From assembly GCA_018139225.1 (NCBI GenBank), contig JAGSNX010000001.1, forward strand, positions 868,001-932,000: a stretch of 64,000 bases of DNA. The letters are read 5' to 3'. The notes under the pieces are model-generated. The model was given only the letters and a program-made list of their open reading frames with translations, was not told the origin of the DNA and made no database searches. Shown here in pieces: positions 15,369 to 25,256 of the stretch (position 1 is its first letter; the number at the start of each line of letters is the position of its first letter). Position numbers and translations under genes: made by a program. The stretch is from Microvirga sp. SRT01. GTDB taxonomy: Bacteria; Pseudomonadota; Alphaproteobacteria; Sphingomonadales; Sphingomonadaceae.

Positions 15369-16106
15369 TCAACTCGCGACGAAGCAGCTTTCCCCGGCCA
15401 CGCGCAGACGGCCGCAGATGTCCGCCGCCTGGTTCGCGCTGCCCGCATTCACGCGCAGGCGGTACAGCGTCTTGCCGCCCGTCGCGACCGGCTGCACCGA
15501 CTTGCCCAAAGGTGCGATGTACGCGAACCGCTTGGAGAAGCGATCCCACGCGCCGTTCGCCGCCGCCTCGGACGGGAACGCGCCGAGCTGCACCAGCGAG
15601 CCGCCGCCGCCATTTCCCTGCGCCACCGGCCGCGAACCCGTCAGCGGCGCCGCGGCCTTGAGCGGGCCTGCGGTCTGCGTCGGCACCTTGGCGATTGTGC
15701 TGCGGCCCGGCGTCGCGCTGGGCTTCGGCTTGGGCGTGGCGGCGGGGACGACCTGCGCCGCCACCGGCGCCTCCGGCACGGCCTTCAGGTCGATCGCGCC
15801 GGTGCCCGCAGCTTTGCCGGCGCTGGTCGCGATCGCGCTGTCGCCTTCGCCCTCGACCTTCAGGCCACCGGGTTCGGTCGGGCGGACCTTGTAGTCGCCT
15901 TCCTGCGCGGCGATCAGCTGGCCGTCGCCGCTCTTGCGACTATGCGTCAGGTGCCAGATGCCGAACCCGATCGCCGCGACGACGATCAATCCCGCCAGCG
16001 CCAGCGCGATGACGCGCCCCAGCCCCGAACCCTCCGGCTCGTCCGGCTCGACCGTCTCCAGCCACGGGAGGCGATCCTCGTCTCGGATGTCGAGATTGTC
16101 GGCCAT
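15369..16106 (-). CDS. SPOR-domain membrane protein
   Basis: 245 aa. Cytoplasmic acidic N-terminus (1-30), one membrane helix (about 31-53, VIALALAGLIVVAAIGFGIW), a Pro/Ala/Lys-rich periplasmic linker and a C-terminal SPOR domain (about 168-245, VQLGAFPSEAAANGAWDRFSKRF ... RLRVNAGSANQAADIC). SPOR domains bind denuded glycan at the septum, so it probably gathers at the division site. The ATG overlaps the argS stop (TTGATG), which couples it to argS, an arrangement common in sphingomonads. Three cysteines in the last 20 residues may form a disulfide. Confidence 0.85.
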   Translation of the reverse strand: MADNLDIRDEDRLPWLETVEPDEPEGSGLGRVIALALAGLIVVAAIGFGIWHLTHSRKSGDGQLIAAQEGDYKVRPTEPGGLKVEGEGDSAIATSAGKAAGTGAIDLKAVPEAPVAAQVVPAATPKPKPSATPGRSTIAKVPTQTAGPLKAAAPLTGSRPVAQGNGGGGSLVQLGAFPSEAAANGAWDRFSKRFAYIAPLGKSVQPVATGGKTLYRLRVNAGSANQAADICGRLRVAGESCFVAS

Positions 16107-17830
16107 CAATTCATCTCCGTCACGGCCTCGACACCCATGACGCGCAAGCCGTTGCGGACGATCTGCCCGATTCCCGACGCCAGGAAAAGCCGCGCGCGCG
16201 TGGCCTCCGCATCGTCTGCGATCAGGAAACGGCGGTCCGGATGGTCGTTACCGACATTCCACGCGGCGTGAAAGGCAGCGGCCAAGTCATACAGATAAAA
16301 CGCGATCCTGTGCGGTTCACGGGTCGCAGCCGCCGTCTCGATCGTACGCGGGAACTGCGCCGCCAGCTTCACCAGTGCCAGCTCATCCGTATCAAGACGG
16401 GACAGATCGGCCTCACCCCCGGTAATTCCCGCCTCCGCCGCCCGCCGGTGGAGCGATGCAATCCGGGCATGTGCATATTGGACGTAGAACACCGGATTGT
16501 CCTTCGATGCTTCCACGACCTTGGCGAAGTCGAAATCCATCTGCGCATCGGCGCGCCTCGTCAGCATCGTGAAGCGGACGACATCCTTGCCGACCTCCCG
16601 CACCACGTCAGCCAGCGTCACGAAGTTACCGGCCCGCTTCGACATCTTGACCGGCTCACCGCCGCGAAGCAGCCGCACCATCTGGATCAGCTTCACGTCG
16701 AAACGCGTCTTGCCGCCGGTCAGGGCAGCAACCGCGGCGACGATGCGCTTGACGGTGCCGGCATGATCCGCCCCCCAGATGTCGATCAGCTGATCGGCCG
16801 ACTGCGCCTTCTGATAATGATAGGCGAGGTCGGCACCGAAGTAGGTCCATTGCCCGTTCGACTTCCGGATCGGGCGATCCTGATCGTCGCCGAACGCGGT
16901 CGAGCGGAACAGCGGCAGCACCACCGGCTCCCAATCGTCCGGCGTCTCCCCTTTCGGAGCTTCCAACACGCCGTCATAGACGAGGTCGCGGGCGCGCAGG
17001 TCGGCCTCCGCCGCCTCCGGCTTGCCCGCCGCCTGAAGCTCTGCCTCCGACGAGAACAGGTCGTGGTGGATGCCGAGCAGCGCCAGATCGTCCTTGATGA
17101 GGACCAGCATTTCCGCGACCGCGCGGGTACGGAACGGCTCCAGCCACTCCGGCTCGGGCGCGTCGCGGTACCGGTCGCCGAACTCGGCGGCGAGTGCCTG
17201 CCCCACCGGCACCAGATAGTCGCCGGGGTACAAGCCCTCCGGAATCGTCACGTCCTCACCCAGCGCCTCGCGGTAGCGGAGGTGGACGGAGCGGGCGAGC
17301 ACGTCGACCTGCCCGCCGGCATCGTTGACGTAATATTCGCGGATCACTGTCGACCCGGCGAACTCCAGCAGGCTGGCCAGCGCATCGCCGACCACCGCGC
17401 CCCGGCAATGCCCCATATGCATCGGCCCGGTCGGGTTGGCGGAGACATATTCGATATTGACGGTGACGCCCTGCCCACTGGTCGAGCGGCCGTAATCGTC
17501 GCCGCCCGCGTGGATCGCGGCCAGTTCGTCGCGCCAGCTGTCGTCCGTCAGCACCATGTTGATGAAGCCGGGCCCGGCGACGTCGACGCGCGACACCTCG
17601 GGCAGCTTCTCCAGTTCGCCCGCCAGCGCTTCGGCCAGCACGCGCGGCTTGGCACCCGCCGGCTTGGCGAGGACCATCGCGGCGTTGGTCGCCAGATCGC
17701 CGTGCGTGGCATCGCGCGGCGGTTCGACCGTCACGTTGCGGCGGTCGAGCCCGCCGGGCAGCGTGCCGTTCGCGATCAGGGCATCGAGCGCCGCGTCGAT
17801 ATGTGCGGCGAACCGGGTGTAGAGCGTCAT
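16106..17830 (-). CDS. argS: Arginyl-tRNA synthetase
   Basis: 574 aa class I synthetase that charges tRNA-Arg. The Add1 N-terminal domain (1-110) is followed by YVSANPTGPMHMGHCRG with the HIGH motif at 138-141, the KMSKR motif in EPVKMSKRAGNFV and the DALR anticodon-binding domain at the C-terminus. The start MTLYTRFAAHI agrees with family N-termini; an upstream TTG in frame gives 13 more residues without support. Coupled to the SPOR gene. Confidence 0.95.
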   Translation of the reverse strand: MTLYTRFAAHIDAALDALIANGTLPGGLDRRNVTVEPPRDATHGDLATNAAMVLAKPAGAKPRVLAEALAGELEKLPEVSRVDVAGPGFINMVLTDDSWRDELAAIHAGGDDYGRSTSGQGVTVNIEYVSANPTGPMHMGHCRGAVVGDALASLLEFAGSTVIREYYVNDAGGQVDVLARSVHLRYREALGEDVTIPEGLYPGDYLVPVGQALAAEFGDRYRDAPEPEWLEPFRTRAVAEMLVLIKDDLALLGIHHDLFSSEAELQAAGKPEAAEADLRARDLVYDGVLEAPKGETPDDWEPVVLPLFRSTAFGDDQDRPIRKSNGQWTYFGADLAYHYQKAQSADQLIDIWGADHAGTVKRIVAAVAALTGGKTRFDVKLIQMVRLLRGGEPVKMSKRAGNFVTLADVVREVGKDVVRFTMLTRRADAQMDFDFAKVVEASKDNPVFYVQYAHARIASLHRRAAEAGITGGEADLSRLDTDELALVKLAAQFPRTIETAAATREPHRIAFYLYDLAAAFHAAWNVGNDHPDRRFLIADDAEATRARLFLASGIGQIVRNGLRVMGVEAVTEMN

Positions 17831-17929
17831 GTCAGTCCGTTTCGCGAAAGCGTCGGCGTGTACCCGCAAAGCCGCGGCGGCTCAAACGCGATTGCATCGA
17901 CGACAATCGCGGGCTCCGGGCTTTGCAGT

Positions 17930-17944
17930 TGCAGCCATGCTGCA
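17930..17944. promoter_or_regulatory. Inverted repeat TGCAGC-CAT-GCTGCA, possible operator
   Basis: A perfect 6-bp inverted repeat with a 3-base spacer in the divergent gap between argS and the secreted protein at 18020. The same repeat (spacer CAA) occurs at 44720-44734 in another divergent gap, and both are preceded by GT and followed by C. Confidence 0.4.
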
Positions 17945-18019
17945 CCGCAATATGATCGGTGCCGGAAGTGGAGAGGACCTGATCCGGCGCGACGCTATTC
18001 TCATGCGGAGTCCACGATC

Positions 18020-18322
18020 ATGCGCAAGACCACCATCCTCGCCGCCCTCGCCGCCGCACTGACCAGCACCATCGGTATGGCCCAGGGTCCTGATACTGCC
18101 GAGCAGCGGACGTTCGTCCATGACGGCCATACCTACACCTACACGACCTCCGCGTTCGGCAAGTCGACGGTGCTTAAGGGCCGTCGCCTGCCCGGTGGAG
18201 AGACGTTTCGCCTCCAGGTTCGCGACGGCCGGGTGACGGGCCGCTCGGGCGAAACCCCGGTTGCCTTCTCCGTCCGCGACGCCAAGGGTGCGGCCGGCGG
18301 CGTTTCCACCCACGCGCTGTAA
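18020..18322 (+). CDS. Small secreted protein of unknown function
   Basis: 100 aa. Signal peptide MRKTTILAALAAALTSTIGMAQ, then a compact, positively charged domain of about 78 residues (FVHDGHTYTYTTSAFGKSTVLKGRRL, then ETFRLQVRDGRVTG). The pattern suggests a small beta-rich periplasmic protein. I do not recognise a named family. Followed at once by a 13-bp terminator hairpin, so it is a single-gene unit. Confidence 0.75.
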   Translation: MRKTTILAALAAALTSTIGMAQGPDTAEQRTFVHDGHTYTYTTSAFGKSTVLKGRRLPGGETFRLQVRDGRVTGRSGETPVAFSVRDAKGAAGGVSTHAL

Positions 18323-18331
18323 GCGGCTGCG

Positions 18332-18361
18332 ACGGCGCGGTGGCAACGGCCACCGCGCCGT
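18332..18361. terminator. Bidirectional terminator hairpin between a secreted protein gene and dgt
   Basis: A perfect 13-bp stem (18332-18344 with 18349-18361) and loop aacg between two convergent genes. The U runs are short on both sides. Confidence 0.65.
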
Positions 18362-19528
18362 TCAGAACCCCTCGGGCAAGTCGATCGGCCCGATCAACTC
18401 GCGGTAGCGGGTGATCGCATATCGGTCGGTCATGCCGGCGATGAAGTCGGCGATGTGCCGGCTTCGCGCCGGCTCCTCCGCCGGCAAATCGTCGCGCCAC
18501 CCCGGGGGCAACAGATCGCCGTCGGCACGGTAGGCCGCGATCAGGCCGCTGACCACGCCGTGCGCTGCGGACGCCGCCTCCAGCTGACGGGGATGGTGGT
18601 ACAGGTTGGCGTACATGAAGCGCTTCAGGTCGCGCTCCTCCTCGCGCATCGTTGCAGAGAACCCGACCAGCGCCGCCCCAGCCGCGCGGACATCGTCCAC
18701 CGACCCCACGCCGCTGGCCGCAATCCGCGACCGCGTCTCCGCGATCAGGTCGGTCACCATCGTCCCGATCTGGCTGCGCACCAGTTCACGCGCCAGCCGC
18801 GTGGGCGAGACGCCGGGGTAACGCGCGGTCACCGCCGCCCAGCCCCGCGCCACCAGCGGCACCGCCATCAACTGCTCGATCGTCAACAACCCGGCCCGCA
18901 GCCCATCGTCGATGTCGTGATTGTCGTACGCGATGTCGTCCGCGATCGCCGCGACCTGCGCCTCCAGAGAGGCATGACTGGTCAGGTCCAGCGGGAACGC
19001 CGCGTCCGCCGCCGCCAGCGCCCAACCCGGATGACGCACCGGCCCATTATGCTTCGCCAGCCCCTCCAGCGTCTCCCAGGTCAGGTTCAGCCCGTTCCAC
19101 AGCGGATAGGGCCGCTCGATCTCCGTCAGCACGCGGAGCGTGTGGCCATTATGATCGAACCCCCCGACATCGTGGGTCGCGGCCTTCAGCGCATCCTCGC
19201 CGGCATGACCGAAGGGCGGGTGGCCGATGTCATGCGCCAGGCATAACGCCTCGGTCAGGTCCTCGTTCAGCCCCAGCGCGCGCGCCACCGCGCGCCCGAT
19301 CTGCGCGACCTCGATACTGTGCGTCAGGCGAACGCGGAAATGGTCGCCGTCCGGCGCCATGAACACCTGCGTCTTGTGCCGCAGCCGGCGGAAGCTGATC
19401 GAGTGGATCACGCGGTCCCGGTCGCGCTGGAACGCGTCGCGCGGCCCACGCGTGGTCCCGCTATGTTCCTCGTGAAGACGACCCCGGCTGCTCCCCGGGT
19501 TCGAAGCCCAGGGAGCATGCGCGCTCAC
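18362..19528 (-). CDS. dgt: dGTP triphosphohydrolase-like protein (HD superfamily)
   Basis: 388 aa. The family cleaves dNTPs to nucleoside and triphosphate and keeps pools in balance. The HD metal site is visible: His70 ([10 protein letters not shown]), His99-Asp100 ([15 protein letters not shown]) and the later [15 protein letters not shown]. The conserved opening APWAS..SRGR..EE....R..FQRDRDR fixes the N-terminus. The start is a GTG whose last two bases begin the stop of the upstream SPOR gene (GTGA). Length and motifs fit the type-2 deoxyguanosine triphosphatase-like group. Confidence 0.88.
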   Translation of the reverse strand: MSAHAPWASNPGSSRGRLHEEHSGTTRGPRDAFQRDRDRVIHSISFRRLRHKTQVFMAPDGDHFRVRLTHSIEVAQIGRAVARALGLNEDLTEALCLAHDIGHPPFGHAGEDALKAATHDVGGFDHNGHTLRVLTEIERPYPLWNGLNLTWETLEGLAKHNGPVRHPGWALAAADAAFPLDLTSHASLEAQVAAIADDIAYDNHDIDDGLRAGLLTIEQLMAVPLVARGWAAVTARYPGVSPTRLARELVRSQIGTMVTDLIAETRSRIAASGVGSVDDVRAAGAALVGFSATMREEERDLKRFMYANLYHHPRQLEAASAAHGVVSGLIAAYRADGDLLPPGWRDDLPAEEPARSRHIADFIAGMTDRYAITRYRELIGPIDLPEGF

Positions 19529-21843
19529 TTGCCGCCGAGCCTCGTCACCGGCTGGCCGGCATCGCTGGTGAAGGGAAAGGCGGACACGCCCTGCTTGGAG
19601 AGCTGGTTCACGAACGCACGCGCCTCCGAATCGGTCTTGAACGGCCCGGTCAGTACGCGGTTGGTGGCGCGCAGTGGGGTCGAGTAGCCGGCACGGGCGG
19701 CGAGCGCCGGCGACTTCGCCTTCACGCCGCTCCACGCCTTCGTCAGATCGCTCTCGTTCGCCCCGCCGGCAACCTGCACCCAGATGCGCGAGGGATTGGA
19801 GCGCGACGCCTTCTTGTCGGCCGCCGCCTTGTCGGCGAGCTCCTTCTTCTCCGCATCGGCCTTCTTGTCGGCCAGCGCCTTGCGGGCCGCGGCCCGCTTC
19901 TCGGCCGGTGTCAGCGGCTTGTCCGCCTCCTCCGCCGCCGCCTTGCGCGCGGCGCCACGCCGCTGTGCGGGCGTCAACTTCGCGTCGGCGACCTCCACCG
20001 GCTCCGCTGCCGCGTCCGCCGCGGCCTTGCGCGCCGCGGCACGCCGCTGGGCTGGCGTCATCTTCGCCAAAGCTCGGGCGGCTTCCCGCTCGTCGGTCGC
20101 GGCCTGGCGATCGGCCGCGCGCTTCTGTGCCGGGGTCAGCTTCACGTCGGCGACCTCGGTCTCTTCCGCCTCGGCTGCGGCCTTGCGCTTGGCGGCGCGG
20201 CGCTGCGCCGGCGTCATCTTCGCCAGCGCCAGTTCCTCGGCGCGCTTGTCGGCCGCGGCCTGACGCGCAGCAGCGCGCTTCTGCGCGGGCGTCAGCGGCT
20301 TGGCGTCGTCGGCATCCGCATCGCCGGTGAGCTTCGCAGCGACGGTCCGGCGAACCGCGGTATCACGCGCTTCCTTCGCCGCGGCCTCGGCGACGACGCG
20401 GCGACCGTCGGTGGAACGCGGCGCGCTGGCGACCGACGCCGGCACCATCGGACGCACCGGCGCGGTCGTGGCGGGGATCGCCTGCGTCACGCCCAGCTCC
20501 GTTGCCGGGATCGACAGGCTGGCGACGATGCGCGCCAACACCGAATCCGCGCGCTGCGTCGCCGCCGCCGTCTGCACCGGCGCGACCGGCTCCGTCGACG
20601 GCGGCGGAACGGCGGCGGTCTGAACCGGCTGCGGGAGCGATTGCGGGGTAACCTGCGCGACCTGCACCGGCGTCGTCCGGGTTGCTGGCTGTGAAACAAC
20701 CGGCTGGGCCGTGGCCGGCCACGCCGGCGTGAAGGTCGATGTCGGCGGGCGAACCGTCGTCGCAGCGACTCGCACGTCGCTCTCGCGCATCGCGGTTGCG
20801 GCGGGCTGCACCGTTGCTGACGACGGGACAGGAGCAGTCGGCCCTGCGACGCTCACGCGTGGCTGCGCGGCAAAGCCGGGGCGGGCGCTGCCGGTATTGG
20901 CCGTCAAGACCGTCGGCGCCGTCGAGGTCGCAGAGGCGGTCGTGGCGGATAGCGGCTGACGCCCCGGCCGCTCGCGCCGGGTCGAGCGGCGATCCGAAGA
21001 CTGCGGCGTCACCGCTGCCACCTGCACCGGCGTGACTGTTTCGGGCGGCAAGGCAGCGAGCGCGGGCGTCAGTCGGGCATCGGCGATCCGCTCCGGGGTC
21101 GCGGCGATCTCGCCGAAATGCACCGCGAACGCACGGTCGGCGGCCGGCAGCGTCGGCAAACGCTGGAAGAACAGCCCCAGCCCCTGCGCAACCCCGGCCG
21201 GCATCATCGTCGTCGCGATCTTCTCCGCGCCCGGCGTGTCGCCGCCCATCGCCAGCACGAACGCGCGTGCCCGCCACGCCGCGCGATCCTGCTTGCGCAC
21301 CAACGGATCGAGTTGCGCCAGCGCCTCCGCCTGCTTGCCCGCGATACCCAGCGACAGGGCGTAGCGGCGGATCGTCTCGTCATCCGACGCGGTCGCCAGC
21401 GCCAGGCGGTAATCCGCCTGCGCCCGCCGCTGCTCGCCGATCAGGTCATAGGCCAACCCACGATCGGCGGCGAAGCGGCTCGCGCTCCATCCGCTCGCCT
21501 CGGCCTGCTGGTAGAACCGCAAGGCCTCGCCCGGCCGCTCGGAGCGTACGAGGATAGACCCCATGCCCGCCTTGACCCGTCCGTTGCGCGGATCGATACG
21601 GTCCGCGCGCGCGAACAACGCCGCCGCGCCGCTGAGATCGCCGAGCTTGATCGACAATTCCCCTGCGGTCGCAAGGGCAGTCAGGTCGCGGGGATTGGCG
21701 GCCAGCGCACGCATCTGGGTCGCGAGCAGGTCGGCGTCGCCGGGCGCCAGCGATTGCACCACCGCCTGGGCGGAGGCGATGGCGGGAACACTCGCGGCGG
21801 CAAACGCCCCGGCGAGGAGAACGGATCGGAATGTGCGGGCCAT
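19525..21843 (-). CDS. Large secreted TPR protein with TPAQ repeats and C-terminal SPOR domain
   Basis: 772 aa. Signal peptide (1-26), then an N-terminal TPR-like region (about 35-255: [37 protein letters not shown]), a Pro/Val/Thr-rich linker (about 275-480), a run of six related units with consensus (K)LTPAQ(K/R)RAAARKAAA spaced by 22-28 residues and rich in Lys, Arg, Ala and Glu (about 515-690), and a SPOR domain at the end (about 694-770). It is a periplasmic protein probably held at the septum by SPOR. The repeat block should be alpha-helical and highly charged; its function is unknown. Coupled to dgt by overlap. Confidence 0.8.
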   Translation of the reverse strand: MARTFRSVLLAGAFAAASVPAIASAQAVVQSLAPGDADLLATQMRALAANPRDLTALATAGELSIKLGDLSGAAALFARADRIDPRNGRVKAGMGSILVRSERPGEALRFYQQAEASGWSASRFAADRGLAYDLIGEQRRAQADYRLALATASDDETIRRYALSLGIAGKQAEALAQLDPLVRKQDRAAWRARAFVLAMGGDTPGAEKIATTMMPAGVAQGLGLFFQRLPTLPAADRAFAVHFGEIAATPERIADARLTPALAALPPETVTPVQVAAVTPQSSDRRSTRRERPGRQPLSATTASATSTAPTVLTANTGSARPGFAAQPRVSVAGPTAPVPSSATVQPAATAMRESDVRVAATTVRPPTSTFTPAWPATAQPVVSQPATRTTPVQVAQVTPQSLPQPVQTAAVPPPSTEPVAPVQTAAATQRADSVLARIVASLSIPATELGVTQAIPATTAPVRPMVPASVASAPRSTDGRRVVAEAAAKEARDTAVRRTVAAKLTGDADADDAKPLTPAQKRAAARQAAADKRAEELALAKMTPAQRRAAKRKAAAEAEETEVADVKLTPAQKRAADRQAATDEREAARALAKMTPAQRRAAARKAAADAAAEPVEVADAKLTPAQRRGAARKAAAEEADKPLTPAEKRAAARKALADKKADAEKKELADKAAADKKASRSNPSRIWVQVAGGANESDLTKAWSGVKAKSPALAARAGYSTPLRATNRVLTGPFKTDSEARAFVNQLSKQGVSAFPFTSDAGQPVTRLGGK

Positions 21844-22318
21844 GATATGGAATTACCCTGAACCCGAGTGCGGGTGAACCGGCAATGTCTGATTTCTCCT
21901 CGCGCGCCGAAACGGGGCCGGGAAACGGCGAGTGGGCGAACGTCGGACGGTCGAGGGGCCGGCAACGACCCTCACCGGCGCCCGCGCCTGCCTGCGTGTC
22001 CAGCGAACGCCCGGAATCGAAGCAACGCCGCGGTCAGGCGCCCGCGCCTCCCATAACCCTGTCGCGGGTGATGCCGACGTCCGCTGGGATGACGATGATG
22101 TTGGTCGGCGCCACAGAAACAGCCGATGGTCGCAACTTAGTGCGAACTCATGAGGGTATGCGGCTCTCGGCGACCCTCAAAGCGAGATGCCGCCGCGCCG
22201 AATCCGAGAAAAAGAAGCGCGCTCATCGTAAAACGCAGGCGGACCGCCATTGCTTCCAGATTGAACAAACGTCCGTCAGCGGCGACCAAGCCGCAGACCG
22301 AACGAACCCTCGACCACG
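21844..22318. other. Gap between the SPOR-TPR gene and ftsZ: no gene supported
   Basis: About 475 bases. It should hold the promoter of the SPOR-TPR gene. I see a short piece related to the dispersed GTCAT repeat near 22081-22095 and a 37-codon open frame on the minus strand (22137-22250, MAVRLRFTMSALLF...) after a GGAAG that is too weak to call. No tRNA-like fold was found. Confidence 0.5.
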
Positions 22319-22343
22319 GAAAACCGCGGGCCAAAGCCCGCGG
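22319..22343 (-). terminator. Rho-independent terminator after ftsZ, end of the dcw cluster
   Basis: A perfect 8-bp stem (22324-22331 with 22336-22343) and a loop of four, followed on the minus strand by TTTTCC, starting 8 bases past the ftsZ stop. Confidence 0.8.
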
Positions 22344-22351
22344 CTCCTATC

Positions 22352-23869
22352 CTACTGGTTGTTCTGCCGATGCAGGAACCGCGGGATGTCCAGCGCTTCC
22401 GGGTCGGCCGCGGCACCACCCTTGTCGTCGTCGCGCGCCGCACCGCGCGCGGCGTTCGACATGCGCTCGAACAGCGTGCCTCCCAGCTTCACCCGCGGGG
22501 CAGCGGCGGCCGGAGCCGGAGCGGCTTCGCTGCCGGGTGCGAGCCACTGGCGACGCTGCCCACCCTCGTCCGCAGCCGGGGTTGGCGTAGCGGGCTTCGG
22601 TGCTGCGGGAGCAGCAGCCTGCACCGGTGCCGCCGCGGGAGCCGGAGCGGGCGTCGGTGCCGGCGGGGTCATCATCGTGTCGGCGCCCAGCACCAGTTCG
22701 TCGTCCGCGGTGCCGTCCGACGCCGCCGGGGCGAGCGTCGACAGCTCCATCGGCTCTTCCGCCTTCGGGGCCGCAGGCGCTGCAGCAGGCTCGGCAGCGG
22801 TGGTCGGACGGAACGACGGCGTCTCGTCGGGCTTGCGCGTCATGCCGAAGCTGAACGAGCGGGTCGGCTCCGGCGCGGACGCCGCGGCCGATGCGGGACG
22901 TGCCTCCGCCTCGATGCCCGTCGCGACGACGGACACGCGAATGCGACCTTCCAGATCGGGGTTGAACGCCGATCCCCAGATGATGTTGGCGTCGGGATCG
23001 ACCAGATCGCGGATGTGGTTGGCGGCCTCGTCGACCTCCAGCAGGCGCATGTCGTCGCCGCCGGTGATCGAGATGATGACACCCTTCGCGCCCTGCATCG
23101 ACACGCCGTCGAGCAGCGGGTTGGCGATCGCCTTCTGCGCCGCCTCCAGCGCGCGGTTGTCGCCGGCCGCTTCGCCGGTGCCCATCATCGCCTTGCCCAT
23201 TTCCTGCATCACCGAACGCACGTCGGCGAAGTCGAGGTTGATGAGGCCGGGCATGACCATCAGGTCGGTGATGCCGCGCACGCCCTGCTGCAGCACCTCG
23301 TCCGCCATGCTGAACGCCTCCTTGAAGGTGGTGTTCGCGTTGGCGATCAGGAACAGGTTCTGGTTGGGGATGACGATCAGCGTATCGACGTACTTCTGCA
23401 ACTCCTCGATACCGCCATCGGCGGCCTTGGAGCGGCGGCTGCCCTCGAATGCGAACGGCTTGGTCACGACGCCGACGGTCAGGATGCCCATGTCGCGCGC
23501 CGCCTTGGCGATGACCGGGGCCGCACCGGTGCCGGTGCCGCCGCCCATCCCGGCGGCGATGAACACCATGTGGCAACCCTCAAGCTGCTTGGCGAGCGTG
23601 TCGATCGTCTCCTCGGCCGCCGCACGACCGATCTCCGGCCGGGCGCCCGCGCCCAGCCCCTGCGTGATCTTCGTGCCGAGCTGCACCCGGTTCGGCGCAG
23701 TCGATTGCTTCAGCGCCTGCGCGTCGGTGTTGGCGACCAGGAAGTCCACGCCCTGCACGTCGGCGCGCATCATGTTCGCGATCGCGTTACCGCCCGCGCC
23801 GCCGACGCCGATCACCGCGATGCGGGGCGTCAGTTCGTCCACTTCCGGTGCCAGGAATTCGATGCTCAT
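22352..23869 (-). CDS. ftsZ: Cell division protein FtsZ
   Basis: 505 aa tubulin-like GTPase that forms the Z-ring. GTP-binding motifs: [14 protein letters not shown] (18-30) and the tubulin signature [10 protein letters not shown] (109-118). The globular part ends near 320 and is followed by a long Ala/Pro/Glu-rich linker (about 325-490), typical of alphaproteobacteria, and the C-terminal tail [12 protein letters not shown] that binds FtsA and other anchors. The start [13 protein letters not shown] was chosen by family length; the open frame upstream lacks similarity. Last gene of the dcw cluster. lpxC, which often follows in relatives, is not here. Confidence 0.97.
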   Translation of the reverse strand: MSIEFLAPEVDELTPRIAVIGVGGAGGNAIANMMRADVQGVDFLVANTDAQALKQSTAPNRVQLGTKITQGLGAGARPEIGRAAAEETIDTLAKQLEGCHMVFIAAGMGGGTGTGAAPVIAKAARDMGILTVGVVTKPFAFEGSRRSKAADGGIEELQKYVDTLIVIPNQNLFLIANANTTFKEAFSMADEVLQQGVRGITDLMVMPGLINLDFADVRSVMQEMGKAMMGTGEAAGDNRALEAAQKAIANPLLDGVSMQGAKGVIISITGGDDMRLLEVDEAANHIRDLVDPDANIIWGSAFNPDLEGRIRVSVVATGIEAEARPASAAASAPEPTRSFSFGMTRKPDETPSFRPTTAAEPAAAPAAPKAEEPMELSTLAPAASDGTADDELVLGADTMMTPPAPTPAPAPAAAPVQAAAPAAPKPATPTPAADEGGQRRQWLAPGSEAAPAPAAAAPRVKLGGTLFERMSNAARGAARDDDKGGAAADPEALDIPRFLHRQNNQ

Positions 23870-23983
23870 CGCCAATACTCTCCGCGTCCCCGACCCCAAA
23901 CCCTGGCCGGACCCCTGAATTAACCCTTTTACCCACCCGCTCGCGCGCCGCCACCTTAAAAGCGCCGCCAAACCATTGTCGGT

Positions 23984-25255
23984 TCAATAATTCGCGCGCG
24001 CCGCCTGGATGAGTTTCCGGAAGATGTTCATGCCCGCCGGTCGGTGCACCGTCTGGCCGCTCGGCGCGACGCTGCGCAGGTCGATCGGATCGGTCGCCGC
24101 ATAGAAGGCCAGCCCCGCTAGCGTCGCGAACGCCGGCCCGCCATGCGCCTCCGGCAAGCCGGTCAGCCCACGCGGTCGACCGAGGCGTACCGACCGGCCC
24201 AGCGCCTGCTGCGCGTAGTCGGCGATTCCCTTCAGCTCCGCGCCGCCGCCGGTCAGCACGACCTGACGGCCGACCGGCCCTTCGAACTTCAGTTGCGCCA
24301 GCGCCTTGCGAACCTCCGCCATCTGATGCTCCAGCCGCTGCCGGATGACGCCGATCAGCTGCGCCTTGGTGATCTGCGTCCCCTCTGCGCCGTCGCCCAG
24401 TCCGTCCTCGGCCGCGATCGGCACGATCGGGATCATGTCGTGATTGTCGCGCGGCGACGCATTGGCGCTGCCGTGGAAGCACTTCATCCGCTCCGCCTGC
24501 GCGCGGCGAGTGCCGAACGCGCTGGCGATGTCGTCGGTGATGTCCGCCGCCCCCATCGGGATCGAGCACAGCCCGACAAGCATCCCCCCGGCGAACAGCG
24601 ACACGTTGGTGATCCCCGCGCCCATCTCGACCAGCGCGACGCCCAGCTCGCGCTCTTCTTCGGACAGGCACGCCAGCCCGGTCGCGACCGGCGACGCGAT
24701 GATCGACTTCACCTCCAGATGCGCGGACCGCACGCACAGGTCGAGATTCCGCACCGGCGAGCCATCCGCGGCGACGACGTGGATGTGCACGCCGAGCCGG
24801 TCGGCGTGCAGCCCCAGCGGCTTCTTCACGCCGGTCAGCCCGTCCAGCGTATAGAGGGCGGGCTGCGCGTGCAGCACCATCCGCCCCTGCGGGTCGATCG
24901 ACTGACGCCCCGCGGCCAGCAGCGCGTCAATATCGCCCTGCTCCACACGGTGCCCACCCAGCTCGAACTCGACTTCGGCGACGTCGCTGACGAGACCGCC
25001 GGCGGAGAAGCCGATCCACACATTCTCGATGTTCAGGCCCGCGATCCGCTCCGCCTGCTCCACCGCCTCGCGCACCGCGACTTCGGTGGCGGCCATGTCG
25101 GCGATGTAGCCGCGCTTGACGCCGCGGCTCTCGCGCTGGCCGGTGCCCAGCACGATCAGTTCGCCGCCATCGCCCTTCTTGGCGATCATCGCCGAGACCT
25201 TGGACGATCCGATATCGAGTGCGGTGATGAGACCGTCCGGTGCTGCTTTCGCCAT
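23984..25255 (-). CDS. ftsA: Cell division protein FtsA
   Basis: 423 aa actin-like protein that ties FtsZ filaments to the membrane. ITALDIGSSKVSAMIA carries the phosphate-1 loop; VALVEMGAGITNVSLF and the C-terminal GRQVVLTGGGAELKG are the other nucleotide motifs, and the C-terminal FRKLIQAARANY forms an amphipathic membrane-targeting helix. Starts one base after the ftsQ stop, so they are one operon. 114 bp separate it from ftsZ, room for an extra ftsZ promoter. Confidence 0.96.
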   Translation of the reverse strand: MAKAAPDGLITALDIGSSKVSAMIAKKGDGGELIVLGTGQRESRGVKRGYIADMAATEVAVREAVEQAERIAGLNIENVWIGFSAGGLVSDVAEVEFELGGHRVEQGDIDALLAAGRQSIDPQGRMVLHAQPALYTLDGLTGVKKPLGLHADRLGVHIHVVAADGSPVRNLDLCVRSAHLEVKSIIASPVATGLACLSEEERELGVALVEMGAGITNVSLFAGGMLVGLCSIPMGAADITDDIASAFGTRRAQAERMKCFHGSANASPRDNHDMIPIVPIAAEDGLGDGAEGTQITKAQLIGVIRQRLEHQMAEVRKALAQLKFEGPVGRQVVLTGGGAELKGIADYAQQALGRSVRLGRPRGLTGLPEAHGGPAFATLAGLAFYAATDPIDLRSVAPSGQTVHRPAGMNIFRKLIQAARANY

Positions 25256-25256
25256 A

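Noticed and set aside
16241..18322. A 693-codon open frame on the plus strand antisense to argS
   Set aside because: Antisense frames stay open easily in high-G+C genes; argS has full motifs. Only the last 100 codons, with their own ATG and signal peptide, are kept as a gene (18020-18322).
22137..22250. 37-codon frame after GGAAG near the end of the ftsZ operon
   Set aside because: Too short, no family, no context; listed only as a weak possibility in the gap note.
22370..23923. Long open frame antisense to ftsZ
   Set aside because: Shadow of a strongly conserved gene; composition is Arg/Gly/His-rich and has no motif.
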